From assembly GCF_900107255.1 (NCBI RefSeq), contig NZ_FNPH01000014.1, forward strand, positions 19,314-83,313: DNA of 64,000 nucleotides. Reading direction: 5' to 3'. The stretch comes from Micromonospora pattaloongensis (lineage in GTDB: Bacteria > Actinomycetota > Actinomycetes > Mycobacteriales > Micromonosporaceae). The notes beneath the pieces are model-generated. The model searched no databases, was not told the origin of the DNA, and was given only the letters and a program-made list of their open reading frames with translations. The translations under genes and the position numbers were made by a program. Of the stretch, positions 7,045 to 14,959 are shown in pieces (the first letter of the stretch is position 1; every line of letters starts with the position of its first letter).

Positions 7045-8631
7045 ATGACCGCCGTGCCGCGCGTAGTCGTGAGCGCACCGTCGTCCGGGCACGGCAAGAC
7101 GGCGGTCGCCGTGGGCCTGCTCGCCGCCGCCGCCGCGCGCGGCGTACCCGTGGCCGGCTTCAAGATCGGTCCTGACTACGCCGACGCGGCGTACCTCGGG
7201 CTCGCCGCCGGACGGCCGGGGCGCAATCTCGACCCGCAGCTGGTCGGCGCGGACCGGATCGGGCCGCTGTTCGCGTACGGGTCGGCCGGGGCCGAACTCG
7301 CCGTGATCAAGGGAACGATGGGGCTGTTCGACAGCCTCGCCGGGCGCGCCGAGACCGAGTCGACCGCCACGATCGCCGCCGCGCTGCGCGCGCCGGTGAT
7401 CCTCGTGCTCGACGTCTCCGCGATGGGGCAGTCGGTTGCCGCCCTGGTGCACGGGTTCCGCGCCTACGACGAGGTGCTGCGGTTCGGCGGCGTGATCCTC
7501 AACCGGGTGGCGTCCGAGCGGCACGAGCAGCTGCTGCGCGAGGCGCTCGGCGAGCTCGGGGTGCCGGTGCTCGGCGCGCTGCGCCGCCGCGACCTGCCCG
7601 CCGTGCTGCCCGGACGGCAGCACGGGCTGGTGCCGGTCGCGCACCGCAGTATCGAGGCCACCCGGGCGGTGCGCCGGCTCGGCGAGGCGGTCGCCGCCGC
7701 GGTCGACCTCGACCGGGTCCTCGCCCTGGCCCGCTCCGCGCCGCGGCTGCCGGTCCAGCCGTGGTCGCCGGCCGACGGCGGCCCGGCCGAGGCGGACGGG
7801 CGTCCGGTGATCGCGGTCGCCGGCGGGCCGGGCGCCCCCTACACGTACGCCGAGACGGCCGAACTGCTCACCGCGGCCGGTGCGACCGTGGCCCCGGTCG
7901 ATCCGCTGCGCGACGAGGCGCTGCCGGAGGGGACCGCGGCGCTCGTCGTCGGCGCCGGGCTGCCCGAGTCGTACGCGGAGGAGCTCTCCGCCAACCGCCG
8001 GCTCTGCGGCGCGGTCGCGGAGCTGGCCCGCGCCGGCGCGCCGGTGCTCGCCGAGGGCGCCGGGCTGTTGTGGCTGGCGCGCGAGTTCGACGGCCGGCCG
8101 ATGTGCGGGGTGCTCGACGCGACCGGGGTGAGCATGGAGCAGACCGTGATCGGCTACCGCGAGGCGACCGCGCGGGCGGCGACCGCGGTGGCGCAGCCCG
8201 GCGCCCGGTTGACCGGCTACAAGCAGCACCGCGGGGTGTTGATCCCGCGCGCCGGCCAGACCCCCGCCTGGAGCTGGGGCAACGGCGCTGCCGAGGGCTT
8301 CGTGTGGCGGCGCGTGCACGCCTCACAGCTCGCGCTGCACTGGGCCGGCGTGCCGGGGTTGGCCCGCCGGCTCGTCGCCGCCGCGGCCGTGCCGCTCGAA
8401 AAGCGCGGCCCGTCGCCGCGGGTCGCGCTGCCGACGGCGCGCTCCGCGTCGTCACCGTCCGAACCGACCCCGACCCCGACCGCGGCGGCGGGCGGTCGGG
8501 TGCCGGCCGCGGCTGAGCCGGTTTCCCCGTCGGCCGGTCGGGTGCCGCGCCCCGCGCAACCGATGCCGGCGGAGGAACAGCCAGAGGCCACGGCGGAGAG
8601 CGGCGCCGCGGGTACCGGAGGTGACGCGTGA
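7045..8631 (+). CDS. cobB: Cobyrinic acid a,c-diamide synthase (CobB/CbiA)
   Basis: A 528-residue protein starting at ATG 7045 with GGAGG 7 bases upstream. The N-terminal synthetase domain has the P-loop variant SSGHGKT (13-19) and FKIGPDYADAAYL, as in CobB/CbiA. The second half is the glutamine amidotransferase domain, where ALVVGAGLPESYAEELSAN and LAEGAGLLWLAREFDG match the region that usually holds the nucleophile; the visible residue at that place is Ala/Glu-Gly rather than an obvious Cys, so the ammonia-generating site should be checked. It amidates the a and c carboxylates of cobyrinic acid, the step before cobQ. Residues after about 460 are a Pro/Ala/Ser-rich tail absent from most family members. 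Confidence 0.88.
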   Translation: MTAVPRVVVSAPSSGHGKTAVAVGLLAAAAARGVPVAGFKIGPDYADAAYLGLAAGRPGRNLDPQLVGADRIGPLFAYGSAGAELAVIKGTMGLFDSLAGRAETESTATIAAALRAPVILVLDVSAMGQSVAALVHGFRAYDEVLRFGGVILNRVASERHEQLLREALGELGVPVLGALRRRDLPAVLPGRQHGLVPVAHRSIEATRAVRRLGEAVAAAVDLDRVLALARSAPRLPVQPWSPADGGPAEADGRPVIAVAGGPGAPYTYAETAELLTAAGATVAPVDPLRDEALPEGTAALVVGAGLPESYAEELSANRRLCGAVAELARAGAPVLAEGAGLLWLAREFDGRPMCGVLDATGVSMEQTVIGYREATARAATAVAQPGARLTGYKQHRGVLIPRAGQTPAWSWGNGAAEGFVWRRVHASQLALHWAGVPGLARRLVAAAAVPLEKRGPSPRVALPTARSASSPSEPTPTPTAAAGGRVPAAAEPVSPSAGRVPRPAQPMPAEEQPEATAESGAAGTGGDA

Positions 8632-9197
8632 GCGGGCACGTCGCGGTGCCGCGGTTCCCGACGCTGACCGTGTCCACGCCGCGGGTGCACGTGCGCCCGC
8701 TGGAGGCGTCCGACGCCGACGCCGTCGACGCGATCTTCGCGGACAAGCAGACGCAGCGCTGGCTGCCGTTACCGCAGGAGTACGGCCAGATCGAGGGCCT
8801 CGCCTGGTGCACGGAGATGGCCGAGGAGCGCCGGGACAGCGGCGTCGGCGACCACTACGGCGTGGTGCGGCGCGAGGACGACCGGCTGGTCGGCTGCCTC
8901 TGGACCAAGCGCACCGACTGGGTGGGGCGGGTGACCGAGGTGGCGTACGCGATCGCCCCCGACGCCCGCGGGTTCGGTGTCGCCGCCGAGGCCGTCGACG
9001 CGCTGGCGGTGGCGCTGATCCTGGAGCACGGTTTCCAGCGCATCGAGCTGCGGGTGGCGCCCGGCAACACCGCCTCCCGTCGGGTCGCCGAGAAGGCCGG
9101 GTTCACGTACGAGGGGCTGCTGCGCAACGCCGGTCACGTGCACTCGGGTCGGGTCGACCTGGAGGTGTGGTCGTTCGTCGCGGCGGACCTGAAGTGA
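8628..9197 (+). CDS. GNAT family N-acetyltransferase (RimJ/RimL type)
   Basis: A 189-residue acetyltransferase of the RimJ/RimL-like group (Acetyltransf_3). VHVRPLEASDADAVDAIF is the typical beginning, YAIAPDARGFGVAAEAVDAL near residues 105-125 is the acetyl-CoA pyrophosphate loop (R/Q-x-x-G-x-G/A), and RIELRVAPGNTASRRVAEKAGFTYEG is the classical end. GTG 8628 overlaps the cobB stop as GTGA, so it is probably co-translated with cobB. The substrate is unknown; homologues acetylate protein N-termini or small amines. Its coupling to cobB may be convenience rather than function. Confidence 0.88.
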   Translation: MSGHVAVPRFPTLTVSTPRVHVRPLEASDADAVDAIFADKQTQRWLPLPQEYGQIEGLAWCTEMAEERRDSGVGDHYGVVRREDDRLVGCLWTKRTDWVGRVTEVAYAIAPDARGFGVAAEAVDALAVALILEHGFQRIELRVAPGNTASRRVAEKAGFTYEGLLRNAGHVHSGRVDLEVWSFVAADLK

Positions 9198-9209
9198 GCA
9201 CGGGTGGGC

Positions 9210-11378
9210 TCATTCGCCGCCGCCGACGATCCGGGCGCTGGGCGGGGCGAACTGGCGCACGGGTTTGCCCTTGAGCGCGTCCTTCAACGTCCCCGCCACC
9301 GCGTCGACCGGGATCTTCGACTGGCCGTCGCCGACCGCGTTGAACGGGTTGTCCGGGTCGGCCGCGAAGCTGGCGGCGGCGTACTCCGGGGTGTAGCCGA
9401 CGAACCACGCCGACCGGGTGCTGTCGGTCGTGCCCGTCTTGCCGGCCACCGGGCGGCCGACCGTGCCGCGCACGCTGTCGGCGGTCGACCAGCCGCCGCA
9501 GCCGCCGGCGGCCGGGCTGTCCCCGGTCGGGCAGCGGGCGGCGTCGGTGGCCGCCCGGGCGACGTCGGCGGAGAAGACCTGCCTGCAGTGCGGCTCGGCG
9601 ATCGGGATCGTGGTGCCGTCCTGCATTCGGTACATCGCGGGGCTGCCGTCCGGGTTGGTGATCGAGATGACCGGTGAGGGGTCGCAGTAGCGGCCCTCGG
9701 CGGCGATCGCCGCGTACGCGTTCGACATCTCCAGTGGCGTGACGTCCGAGGTGCCGAGCGTGAAGGCTCCCCAGTTGTTGGCGTTGGCGGGCAGTGCGTT
9801 CCACTTGTCGACGTGGGTGCGCCACTCCAGGCCGAGCCGTTCGGCCATCCGCACCACGTTGGCCGCGCCGACCTTCTCCTCCAGCTGCACGAAGTAGGTG
9901 TTGACCGACTTGCCGAAGCCGGACCACATGGCGTGCCGGCCGGTCATCGCGCCGCTGGCGTTCGTCGGGCACCAGCGGTTGCCGCAGATGTTCCCCTCAC
10001 CGCCGTCGTAGATCGACTTGTACCGGAACGGGGAGTCGAGGTACGTCGAGAGCGGCATGCCCTTGTCGAGCGCGGTGAGCATCGTGAACATCTTGAACGT
10101 CGAACCCGCCTGGTAACCCGCCAGGTCCCCGCCGCCGAGCAGCGGCACCACCGTGTTCGGGTAGTTGCCCTTCATCTTCTTCTTCCGCAGCTCCTTGATC
10201 GAGTGCAGCGGGTTCTCGCTCTGGTCCAGCGAGTACGTCCGGTTGACCGCCATCGCCTTGACCCGCCCGGTGCCCGCCTCGCTCAGCACGATCCCGTACG
10301 CGAACGGGCTGCCCAGCGCGGCCTGCGCCCCGACGTTGTTCTCGGCCGCCTCCTGGAGCTTCGGGTCGATCGACGTGACGACCCGGTAGCCGCCGCGGCG
10401 CAGCTTGTCCTCGCGTTCCAACGCGTTGCTGCCGAACGCCGGCTGGCTGGTCCACCAGTTCTTGAAGTAGTCGCAGAAAAAGCCCCAGCTGTTCAGCTTC
10501 TTCGGCAGCGAGACGCAGTCGCTGGGCGGGGTGTGCAGCTTCAACTTGATCGGTTGTTGCTTGGCGTGCTCGGCCGCGTCCGGCTGCAGGTAGCTGAGTC
10601 CGACCATCCGGTCGATGACGTAGTTGCGCCGCTCCGTCGCGGCCTTGCGGTCCGAGGTCGCCGGGTCGTACTCGGACGGCGACTTCACCAGGCCGGCGAG
10701 GGTGGCCGCCTCGGTGATGGTCAGGTCCTTGGGGTGCTTGGAGAAGAAGACCTCGGCGGCGGCGAAGATGCCGTACGCGTTGTGCCCGAAGTACGCCGAG
10801 TTGAGGTAGCGCTCCAGGATCTGCTGCTTCGACATCCGCGTCTCCAGCTGCGTCGACAGCCGCATCTCGCGGACCTTCCGGACGGTGGTCTGCTCGGTGG
10901 CGCGTTGCGCCTCGATCGGGGTGTCGGCGCCGTCGCGCAGGGCCATCCGCACGTACTGCATGGTCAGCGTCGAGCCGCCCTGCGACACCCCGCCGGCCTG
11001 CTGGTTGGCGACGAACGCGCGTCCGATGCCCTTGGCGTCGACGCCCTTGTGCGTATAGAAGCGCGAGTCCTCGGAGGCGACGATCGCCTGCTGGATGTAC
11101 GGCGACATCTCGTCGAGCGTGGCGTAGCGGCGGTGCTCCTCGTAGAACATCGCCAGCAGCGTCTTGCCGTCCGCCGCGTAGACGTAGCTCGTCTGCGCCG
11201 GGGTGAAGGTCTGCAGTTCGGCGGGCCACGGGTCGACCGGGCCGGTGGTGGCCTTGGTGGTGAGGCCGCCCGCCGCCGCGAGCGGAAAGGTCGCGCCGGC
11301 GATGACGACGCCGGCGATGAGTCCGGCCCGGAGCAGCGGAATGAGGCGACCGATGGCGACGCGAGTTCGCTTCATCAC
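9210..11378 (-). CDS. Class A penicillin-binding protein (transglycosylase/transpeptidase)
   Basis: A 722-residue bifunctional PBP. An N-terminal membrane anchor (residues about 11-37) is followed by the GT51 glycosyltransferase domain with catalytic Glu in SEDSRFY (E103), GGSTLTMQ and RYLNSAYFG. The transpeptidase domain has the SxxK motif in GSTFKMFT (about residue 426), SxN in GKSVNTYF, and KTGT in AGKTGTTD (about 643). It polymerises and cross-links peptidoglycan outside the membrane. No PASTA domain is present. The start is GTG 11378, or ATG 11375 three bases on; TAGCTT six bases before the GTG may be a leaderless -10. It sits alone between cobalamin genes. Confidence 0.93.
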   Translation of the reverse strand: MMKRTRVAIGRLIPLLRAGLIAGVVIAGATFPLAAAGGLTTKATTGPVDPWPAELQTFTPAQTSYVYAADGKTLLAMFYEEHRRYATLDEMSPYIQQAIVASEDSRFYTHKGVDAKGIGRAFVANQQAGGVSQGGSTLTMQYVRMALRDGADTPIEAQRATEQTTVRKVREMRLSTQLETRMSKQQILERYLNSAYFGHNAYGIFAAAEVFFSKHPKDLTITEAATLAGLVKSPSEYDPATSDRKAATERRNYVIDRMVGLSYLQPDAAEHAKQQPIKLKLHTPPSDCVSLPKKLNSWGFFCDYFKNWWTSQPAFGSNALEREDKLRRGGYRVVTSIDPKLQEAAENNVGAQAALGSPFAYGIVLSEAGTGRVKAMAVNRTYSLDQSENPLHSIKELRKKKMKGNYPNTVVPLLGGGDLAGYQAGSTFKMFTMLTALDKGMPLSTYLDSPFRYKSIYDGGEGNICGNRWCPTNASGAMTGRHAMWSGFGKSVNTYFVQLEEKVGAANVVRMAERLGLEWRTHVDKWNALPANANNWGAFTLGTSDVTPLEMSNAYAAIAAEGRYCDPSPVISITNPDGSPAMYRMQDGTTIPIAEPHCRQVFSADVARAATDAARCPTGDSPAAGGCGGWSTADSVRGTVGRPVAGKTGTTDSTRSAWFVGYTPEYAAASFAADPDNPFNAVGDGQSKIPVDAVAGTLKDALKGKPVRQFAPPSARIVGGGE

Positions 11379-11498
11379 ACCGTAAAGCTATGACATAACG
11401 GCTTTTAAGCGGATCGGAATGGCCGAGCGGTACTCACGTTCTGGCCTCCGGAGGACCCGCCCTCGGTCGCTTTCGGCCCAGCCGGGGATGATCGCCCC

Positions 11499-12575
11499 AT
11501 GCAGGGGTACGCGGGGGACGGGCACTACGACGACGACGCGCTCGGCCACCACGGGGATGCCGAGGTCGCGCCCGGGCTCGTGGACCTCGCGGTCAACGTC
11601 CGGCGCGCCCCGATGCCGCCCTGGCTGTCCGGGCCGATCGCCGCGACCCTCGACCGGCTCGCCGACTACCCCGACCCGGTGCCCGCCCGCGCCGCCGTGG
11701 CCGCCCGGCACGCCCGCCCGGTCGACGAGGTGCTGCTCACCGCCGGCGCCGCCGAGGGGTTCGTGCTGCTCGCCCGGGCACTGTCCGGCGCGCGCCGCCC
11801 GGTCGTGGTGCACCCCCAGTTCACCGAGCCCGAGGCGGCGCTGCGGCACGCCGGTCACCGCGTCGAGCGGGTGCTGCTGCGGCCCGAGGACGGGTTCGCG
11901 CTCGACCCCGAGCGGGTCCCGGCCGACGCAGACCTCGTGGTCGTCGGCAACCCCACCAACCCGACCTCGGTGCTGCACCCCGCCGCCACGCTCGCCGCGC
12001 TCGCCCGCCCCGGCCGGGTGCTGGTGGTCGACGAGGCGTTCGCCGACACCACGTACGCGCCGGGGGTGGCGGGGGAGCCGGAGTCGCTCGCCGCCCGGCG
12101 GGACCTGCCCGGCCTGGTGGTCGTGCGCAGCCTCACCAAGACCTGGGGGCTCGCCGGGCTGCGGATCGGCTACCTGCTCGGGCCGGCCGAGCTGATCGGG
12201 CGGCTCGCGGCCGTACAGCCGCTGTGGGCCGTCTCCACCCCCGCGCTGGCCGCCGCGGTCGCCTGCGCGGGCCCGGCCGCCGTGGCGGCCGAGCGGGAGA
12301 TCGCCGTCGCGCTCGCCGCGGACCGCGCCCACCTGGTCGCCCGGCTGCGCGCGCTGCCCGGCGTCACGGTCGCGGCCGACCCGGCCAGCGCGTTCGTGCT
12401 GGTCCGGATCGACGGCGCCGACCGGCTGCGCCTGGCGTTGCGGCAGCAGGGGTACGCGGTGCGGCGCGGTGACACGTTCCCCGGGCTGGGCGCCGACTGG
12501 CTCCGGGTGGCGGTACGCGACACTGCCACCACCGACGCGTTCACCGCGGTGCTGACGAAGCTTCTGGAGGCGTGA
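11499..12575 (+). CDS. cobC: PLP-dependent cobalamin biosynthesis protein CobC (Rv2231c type)
   Basis: A 358-residue aspartate-aminotransferase-fold enzyme. The cofactor lysine is in SLTKTWGLAGLRIGY (near residue 210); VVVGNPTNPTSVLHP and VLVVDEAFAD give the usual Asn and Asp contacts to PLP. This short form matches the Rv2231c / CobC family, proposed to act as L-threonine-O-3-phosphate decarboxylase, supplying (R)-1-amino-2-propanol phosphate for the nucleotide loop. It begins a three-gene operon: cobT starts one base after its TGA, and cobA/cysG overlaps cobT. The N-terminus (GHHGDAEVAPGLVDLAVNV) is the family's usual opening, which supports ATG 11499. Confidence 0.88.
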   Translation: MQGYAGDGHYDDDALGHHGDAEVAPGLVDLAVNVRRAPMPPWLSGPIAATLDRLADYPDPVPARAAVAARHARPVDEVLLTAGAAEGFVLLARALSGARRPVVVHPQFTEPEAALRHAGHRVERVLLRPEDGFALDPERVPADADLVVVGNPTNPTSVLHPAATLAALARPGRVLVVDEAFADTTYAPGVAGEPESLAARRDLPGLVVVRSLTKTWGLAGLRIGYLLGPAELIGRLAAVQPLWAVSTPALAAAVACAGPAAVAAEREIAVALAADRAHLVARLRALPGVTVAADPASAFVLVRIDGADRLRLALRQQGYAVRRGDTFPGLGADWLRVAVRDTATTDAFTAVLTKLLEA

Positions 12576-12576
12576 T

Positions 12577-13638
12577 TTGGACACGACGCTGCTGTCCGCG
12601 ACGCTCGCGGCGATCCGGCCGCTCGACGGCGCGGCCATGGCCGCGGCGCGGTCGCTGCAGGACCGGCTGACCAAGCCGGCCGGGTCGCTCGGGGTGCTGG
12701 AGGAGTTGTCGGTACGGCTGGCCGGGCTGGCCGGCGCCTGCCCGCCGCCGGTGCCGCAGCCGGCGACGGTGGCGGTCTTCGCCGGCGACCACGGCGTGCA
12801 CGCCCAGGGCGTCACGCCGTGGCCGCAGGAGGTCACCGCGCAGATGGTCGCGAACTTTCTCGACGGCGGCGCGGTGATCAACGCCTTCGCCCGGCAGACC
12901 GGCGCCTCGCTGACCGTCGTCGACGTCGGGGTCGCGACGCCGCTGAAGCCGGTGCGCGGTCTGGTCGCCAAGAACGTCCGGCGCGGCACGCGGGACTTCA
13001 CCGTCGAGCCGGCGCTCACCCGCGCCGAGGCCGTCGCGGCCGTCGAGGTGGGGATCGGGGTCGCCGGCGACCTCGTGGACCGGGGCGAGAACCTGCTGGT
13101 CACGGGGGACATGGGCATCGCCAACACCACCCCGGCGGCGGCGCTGATCGCCGCGTTCACCGGCGCGGACCCGGCGGAGGCGACCGGCCGGGGCACCGGG
13201 GTGGACGACGACACGTACGCACACAAGACCTCCGTGGTCCGGGCCGGGCTCGACCTGCACCGCCCGGACCCCGCCGACCCGCTCGGCGTGCTCGCCGCGG
13301 TCGGCGGCCTGGAGCACGCGGCCCTGACCGGGCTGATCCTCGGTGCCGCCGCCGCCCGGGTGCCGGTGCTCCTCGACGGGGTGATCGCGGTCTCCGCGGC
13401 CCTGGTCGCCGCCGCGCTCGCGCCCGACGCGATCGGCGCGATGATCGCCGGACACCGCTCGGTCGAGCCCGGCGCCAGCGCCGGGCTGCGGCACCTCGGG
13501 CTCGAACCGCTGCTCGACCTCGGGCTTCGCCTCGGCGAGGGCACCGGCGCGATGCTGGCCGTGCCGATCGTCGCGGGCGCGGTGCGGGTGCTGCACGATG
13601 TGGCGACGTTCGACTCGGCGGGAGTGTCGGAGAAGTGA
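12577..13638 (+). CDS. cobT: Nicotinate-nucleotide-dimethylbenzimidazole phosphoribosyltransferase
   Basis: A 353-residue CobT. TTG 12577 is the start, one base after the cobC stop; the next residues match the normal N-terminus. Signature segments include LTKPAGSLGVLEELSVRLAG, FAGDHGVHAQGVTPWPQEVT, GDMGIANTTPAAALIAAFTG and the catalytic glutamate in LGEGTGAML (about E321). It makes alpha-ribazole phosphate from dimethylbenzimidazole and nicotinate mononucleotide, the lower ligand of B12. CobS and CobU/P partners are not in the window. Full-length, no anomalies. Confidence 0.95.
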   Translation: MDTTLLSATLAAIRPLDGAAMAAARSLQDRLTKPAGSLGVLEELSVRLAGLAGACPPPVPQPATVAVFAGDHGVHAQGVTPWPQEVTAQMVANFLDGGAVINAFARQTGASLTVVDVGVATPLKPVRGLVAKNVRRGTRDFTVEPALTRAEAVAAVEVGIGVAGDLVDRGENLLVTGDMGIANTTPAAALIAAFTGADPAEATGRGTGVDDDTYAHKTSVVRAGLDLHRPDPADPLGVLAAVGGLEHAALTGLILGAAAARVPVLLDGVIAVSAALVAAALAPDAIGAMIAGHRSVEPGASAGLRHLGLEPLLDLGLRLGEGTGAMLAVPIVAGAVRVLHDVATFDSAGVSEK

Positions 13639-14861
13639 ACCTGTATCCGTTGGGGTTGCGGCTGGACGGCCGCGGCGTGCTCGTCGTCGGCGGCGGCGCG
13701 GTGGCGACCCGCAGGGTGCCGGCGCTGCTGGAGGCCGGCGCCCGCGTCGTGCTCGTCGCGCCGCGGCTCACCCCGGCGTTGCAGGCGCTCGCGGACGCGG
13801 GCCGGCTCCGCTGGGAGCCGCGCCGCTTCGAGCCCTCGGACGTGGACGACGTGTGGCTGGTGCACGTCGCGGTCGACGATCCGGTGGCCGCGGCGCAGGT
13901 GAGCGCCGCGGCCGACGAGCGGCGGGTGTTCTGCGTCCGCGCCGACGACCGCAGCCGGGCCACCGCGTGGACCCCGGCGGTCACCCGGCACGGGCCGGTC
14001 ACGGTGGCGGTGCTCGGCGGCGGCGATCCCCGCCGGGCCATGGGGCTCCGGGACGCCATCCGCGACGGCCTGGTCGCCGGCACCCTGGCCGCGCCGTCGC
14101 CGTCCGCGCCCCCGGCCGCCGACGCGCCGACCGGCGGCCACGTCGCGCTGGTCGGCGCCGGTCCGGGTGACCCGGAGCTGATCACCGTCAAGGGGCGCCG
14201 ACTGCTCGCCCGGGCGGATGTGGTGGTCGCCGACCGGCTGGTGCCCGGGCTGCTCCTGGACGAGCTCCGCCCCGAGGTCGAGCTGGTCGACGCCTCCAAG
14301 ATCCCGTACGGGCCGGCGAAGACGCAGGAGGAGATCAACCGGATCCTCGTCGACCGCGCCCGCGCGGGACGCTTCGTCGTGCGGCTCAAGGGCGGTGACC
14401 CGTACGTCTTCGGGCGCGGCGGCGAGGAGGCGATCGCCTGCGCCGAGGCCGGCGTGCCGGTGACCGTGGTCTCCGGCGTGACCAGCTCGATCGCCGCGCC
14501 CGCCGCCGCGGGCATCCCGGTGACGCACCGCGGTGTCGCCCACGAGTTCACCGTCGTCTCCGGGCACGTCGCGCCGGACGACCCGGCCTCGCTGGTGGAC
14601 TGGCCGGCGCTGGCCCGGATGCGCGGCACGCTGGTGGTGCTCATGGGCCTGAAGAACCTGCCGGCGATCGCCGCGACGCTGCTGGCGCACGGACGCGCGG
14701 CGGCGACACCGGTCGCGGTGGTCCAGGAGGGCACCACGGGTGAGCAGCGCGCACTGCGCACCACGCTGGCCGACCTCGTCCCTCAGGTAGGGGCGGCCGG
14801 AATCCGCCCGCCCGCGGTAGTCGTCCTCGGCGACGTGGTCACCGCGCTACCCCGCCCCTGA
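13635..14861 (+). CDS. cobA/cysG: Siroheme synthase-type fusion: precorrin-2 dehydrogenase + uroporphyrinogen-III C-methyltransferase
   Basis: A 408-residue fusion starting at GTG 13635, overlapping the cobT stop as GTGA. Residues 1-150 carry an NAD-binding fold (VLVVGGGAVATRR near 15-27), as in CysG-B/Met8. Residues about 162-408 form the SAM-dependent uroporphyrinogen-III methyltransferase: HVALVGAGPGDPELITVKG, RLKGGDPYVFGRGGEEA and the GVTSSIAAPAAAGIPVTHRG region. It makes precorrin-2 (B12 branch) and can oxidise it to sirohydrochlorin (siroheme branch). A separate ferrochelatase domain is not apparent. It closes the cobC-cobT-cobA operon. The downstream palindrome may terminate transcription. 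Confidence 0.92.
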   Translation: MNLYPLGLRLDGRGVLVVGGGAVATRRVPALLEAGARVVLVAPRLTPALQALADAGRLRWEPRRFEPSDVDDVWLVHVAVDDPVAAAQVSAAADERRVFCVRADDRSRATAWTPAVTRHGPVTVAVLGGGDPRRAMGLRDAIRDGLVAGTLAAPSPSAPPAADAPTGGHVALVGAGPGDPELITVKGRRLLARADVVVADRLVPGLLLDELRPEVELVDASKIPYGPAKTQEEINRILVDRARAGRFVVRLKGGDPYVFGRGGEEAIACAEAGVPVTVVSGVTSSIAAPAAAGIPVTHRGVAHEFTVVSGHVAPDDPASLVDWPALARMRGTLVVLMGLKNLPAIAATLLAHGRAAATPVAVVQEGTTGEQRALRTTLADLVPQVGAAGIRPPAVVVLGDVVTALPRP

Positions 14862-14863
14862 CC

Positions 14864-14942
14864 CCCGCGATCTTGCAGTTGTGGCCCGCCCGAACTAGTA
14901 CGAAACCGGGCAAATCAACGGCCACAACTGCAAGATCGCGGG
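14864..14942. repeat. Perfect 23-bp inverted repeat between convergent operons
   Basis: Arms at 14864-14886 (contains GATCTTGCAGTTGTGGCC) and 14920-14942 are perfect reverse complements of 23 bp around a 33-base loop. The loop itself holds a smaller hairpin, GCCCG/CGGGC. It starts 2 bases after the cobA stop and ends 17 bases before the stop of the opposing otsB-GH15 gene. There is no T-tract. It may act as a bidirectional terminator or mRNA stabiliser; the arm sequence looks like a dispersed REP-type palindrome, which a genome search would confirm. Confidence 0.8.
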
Positions 14943-14959
14943 TCGGGTCTGGGGCGCGG

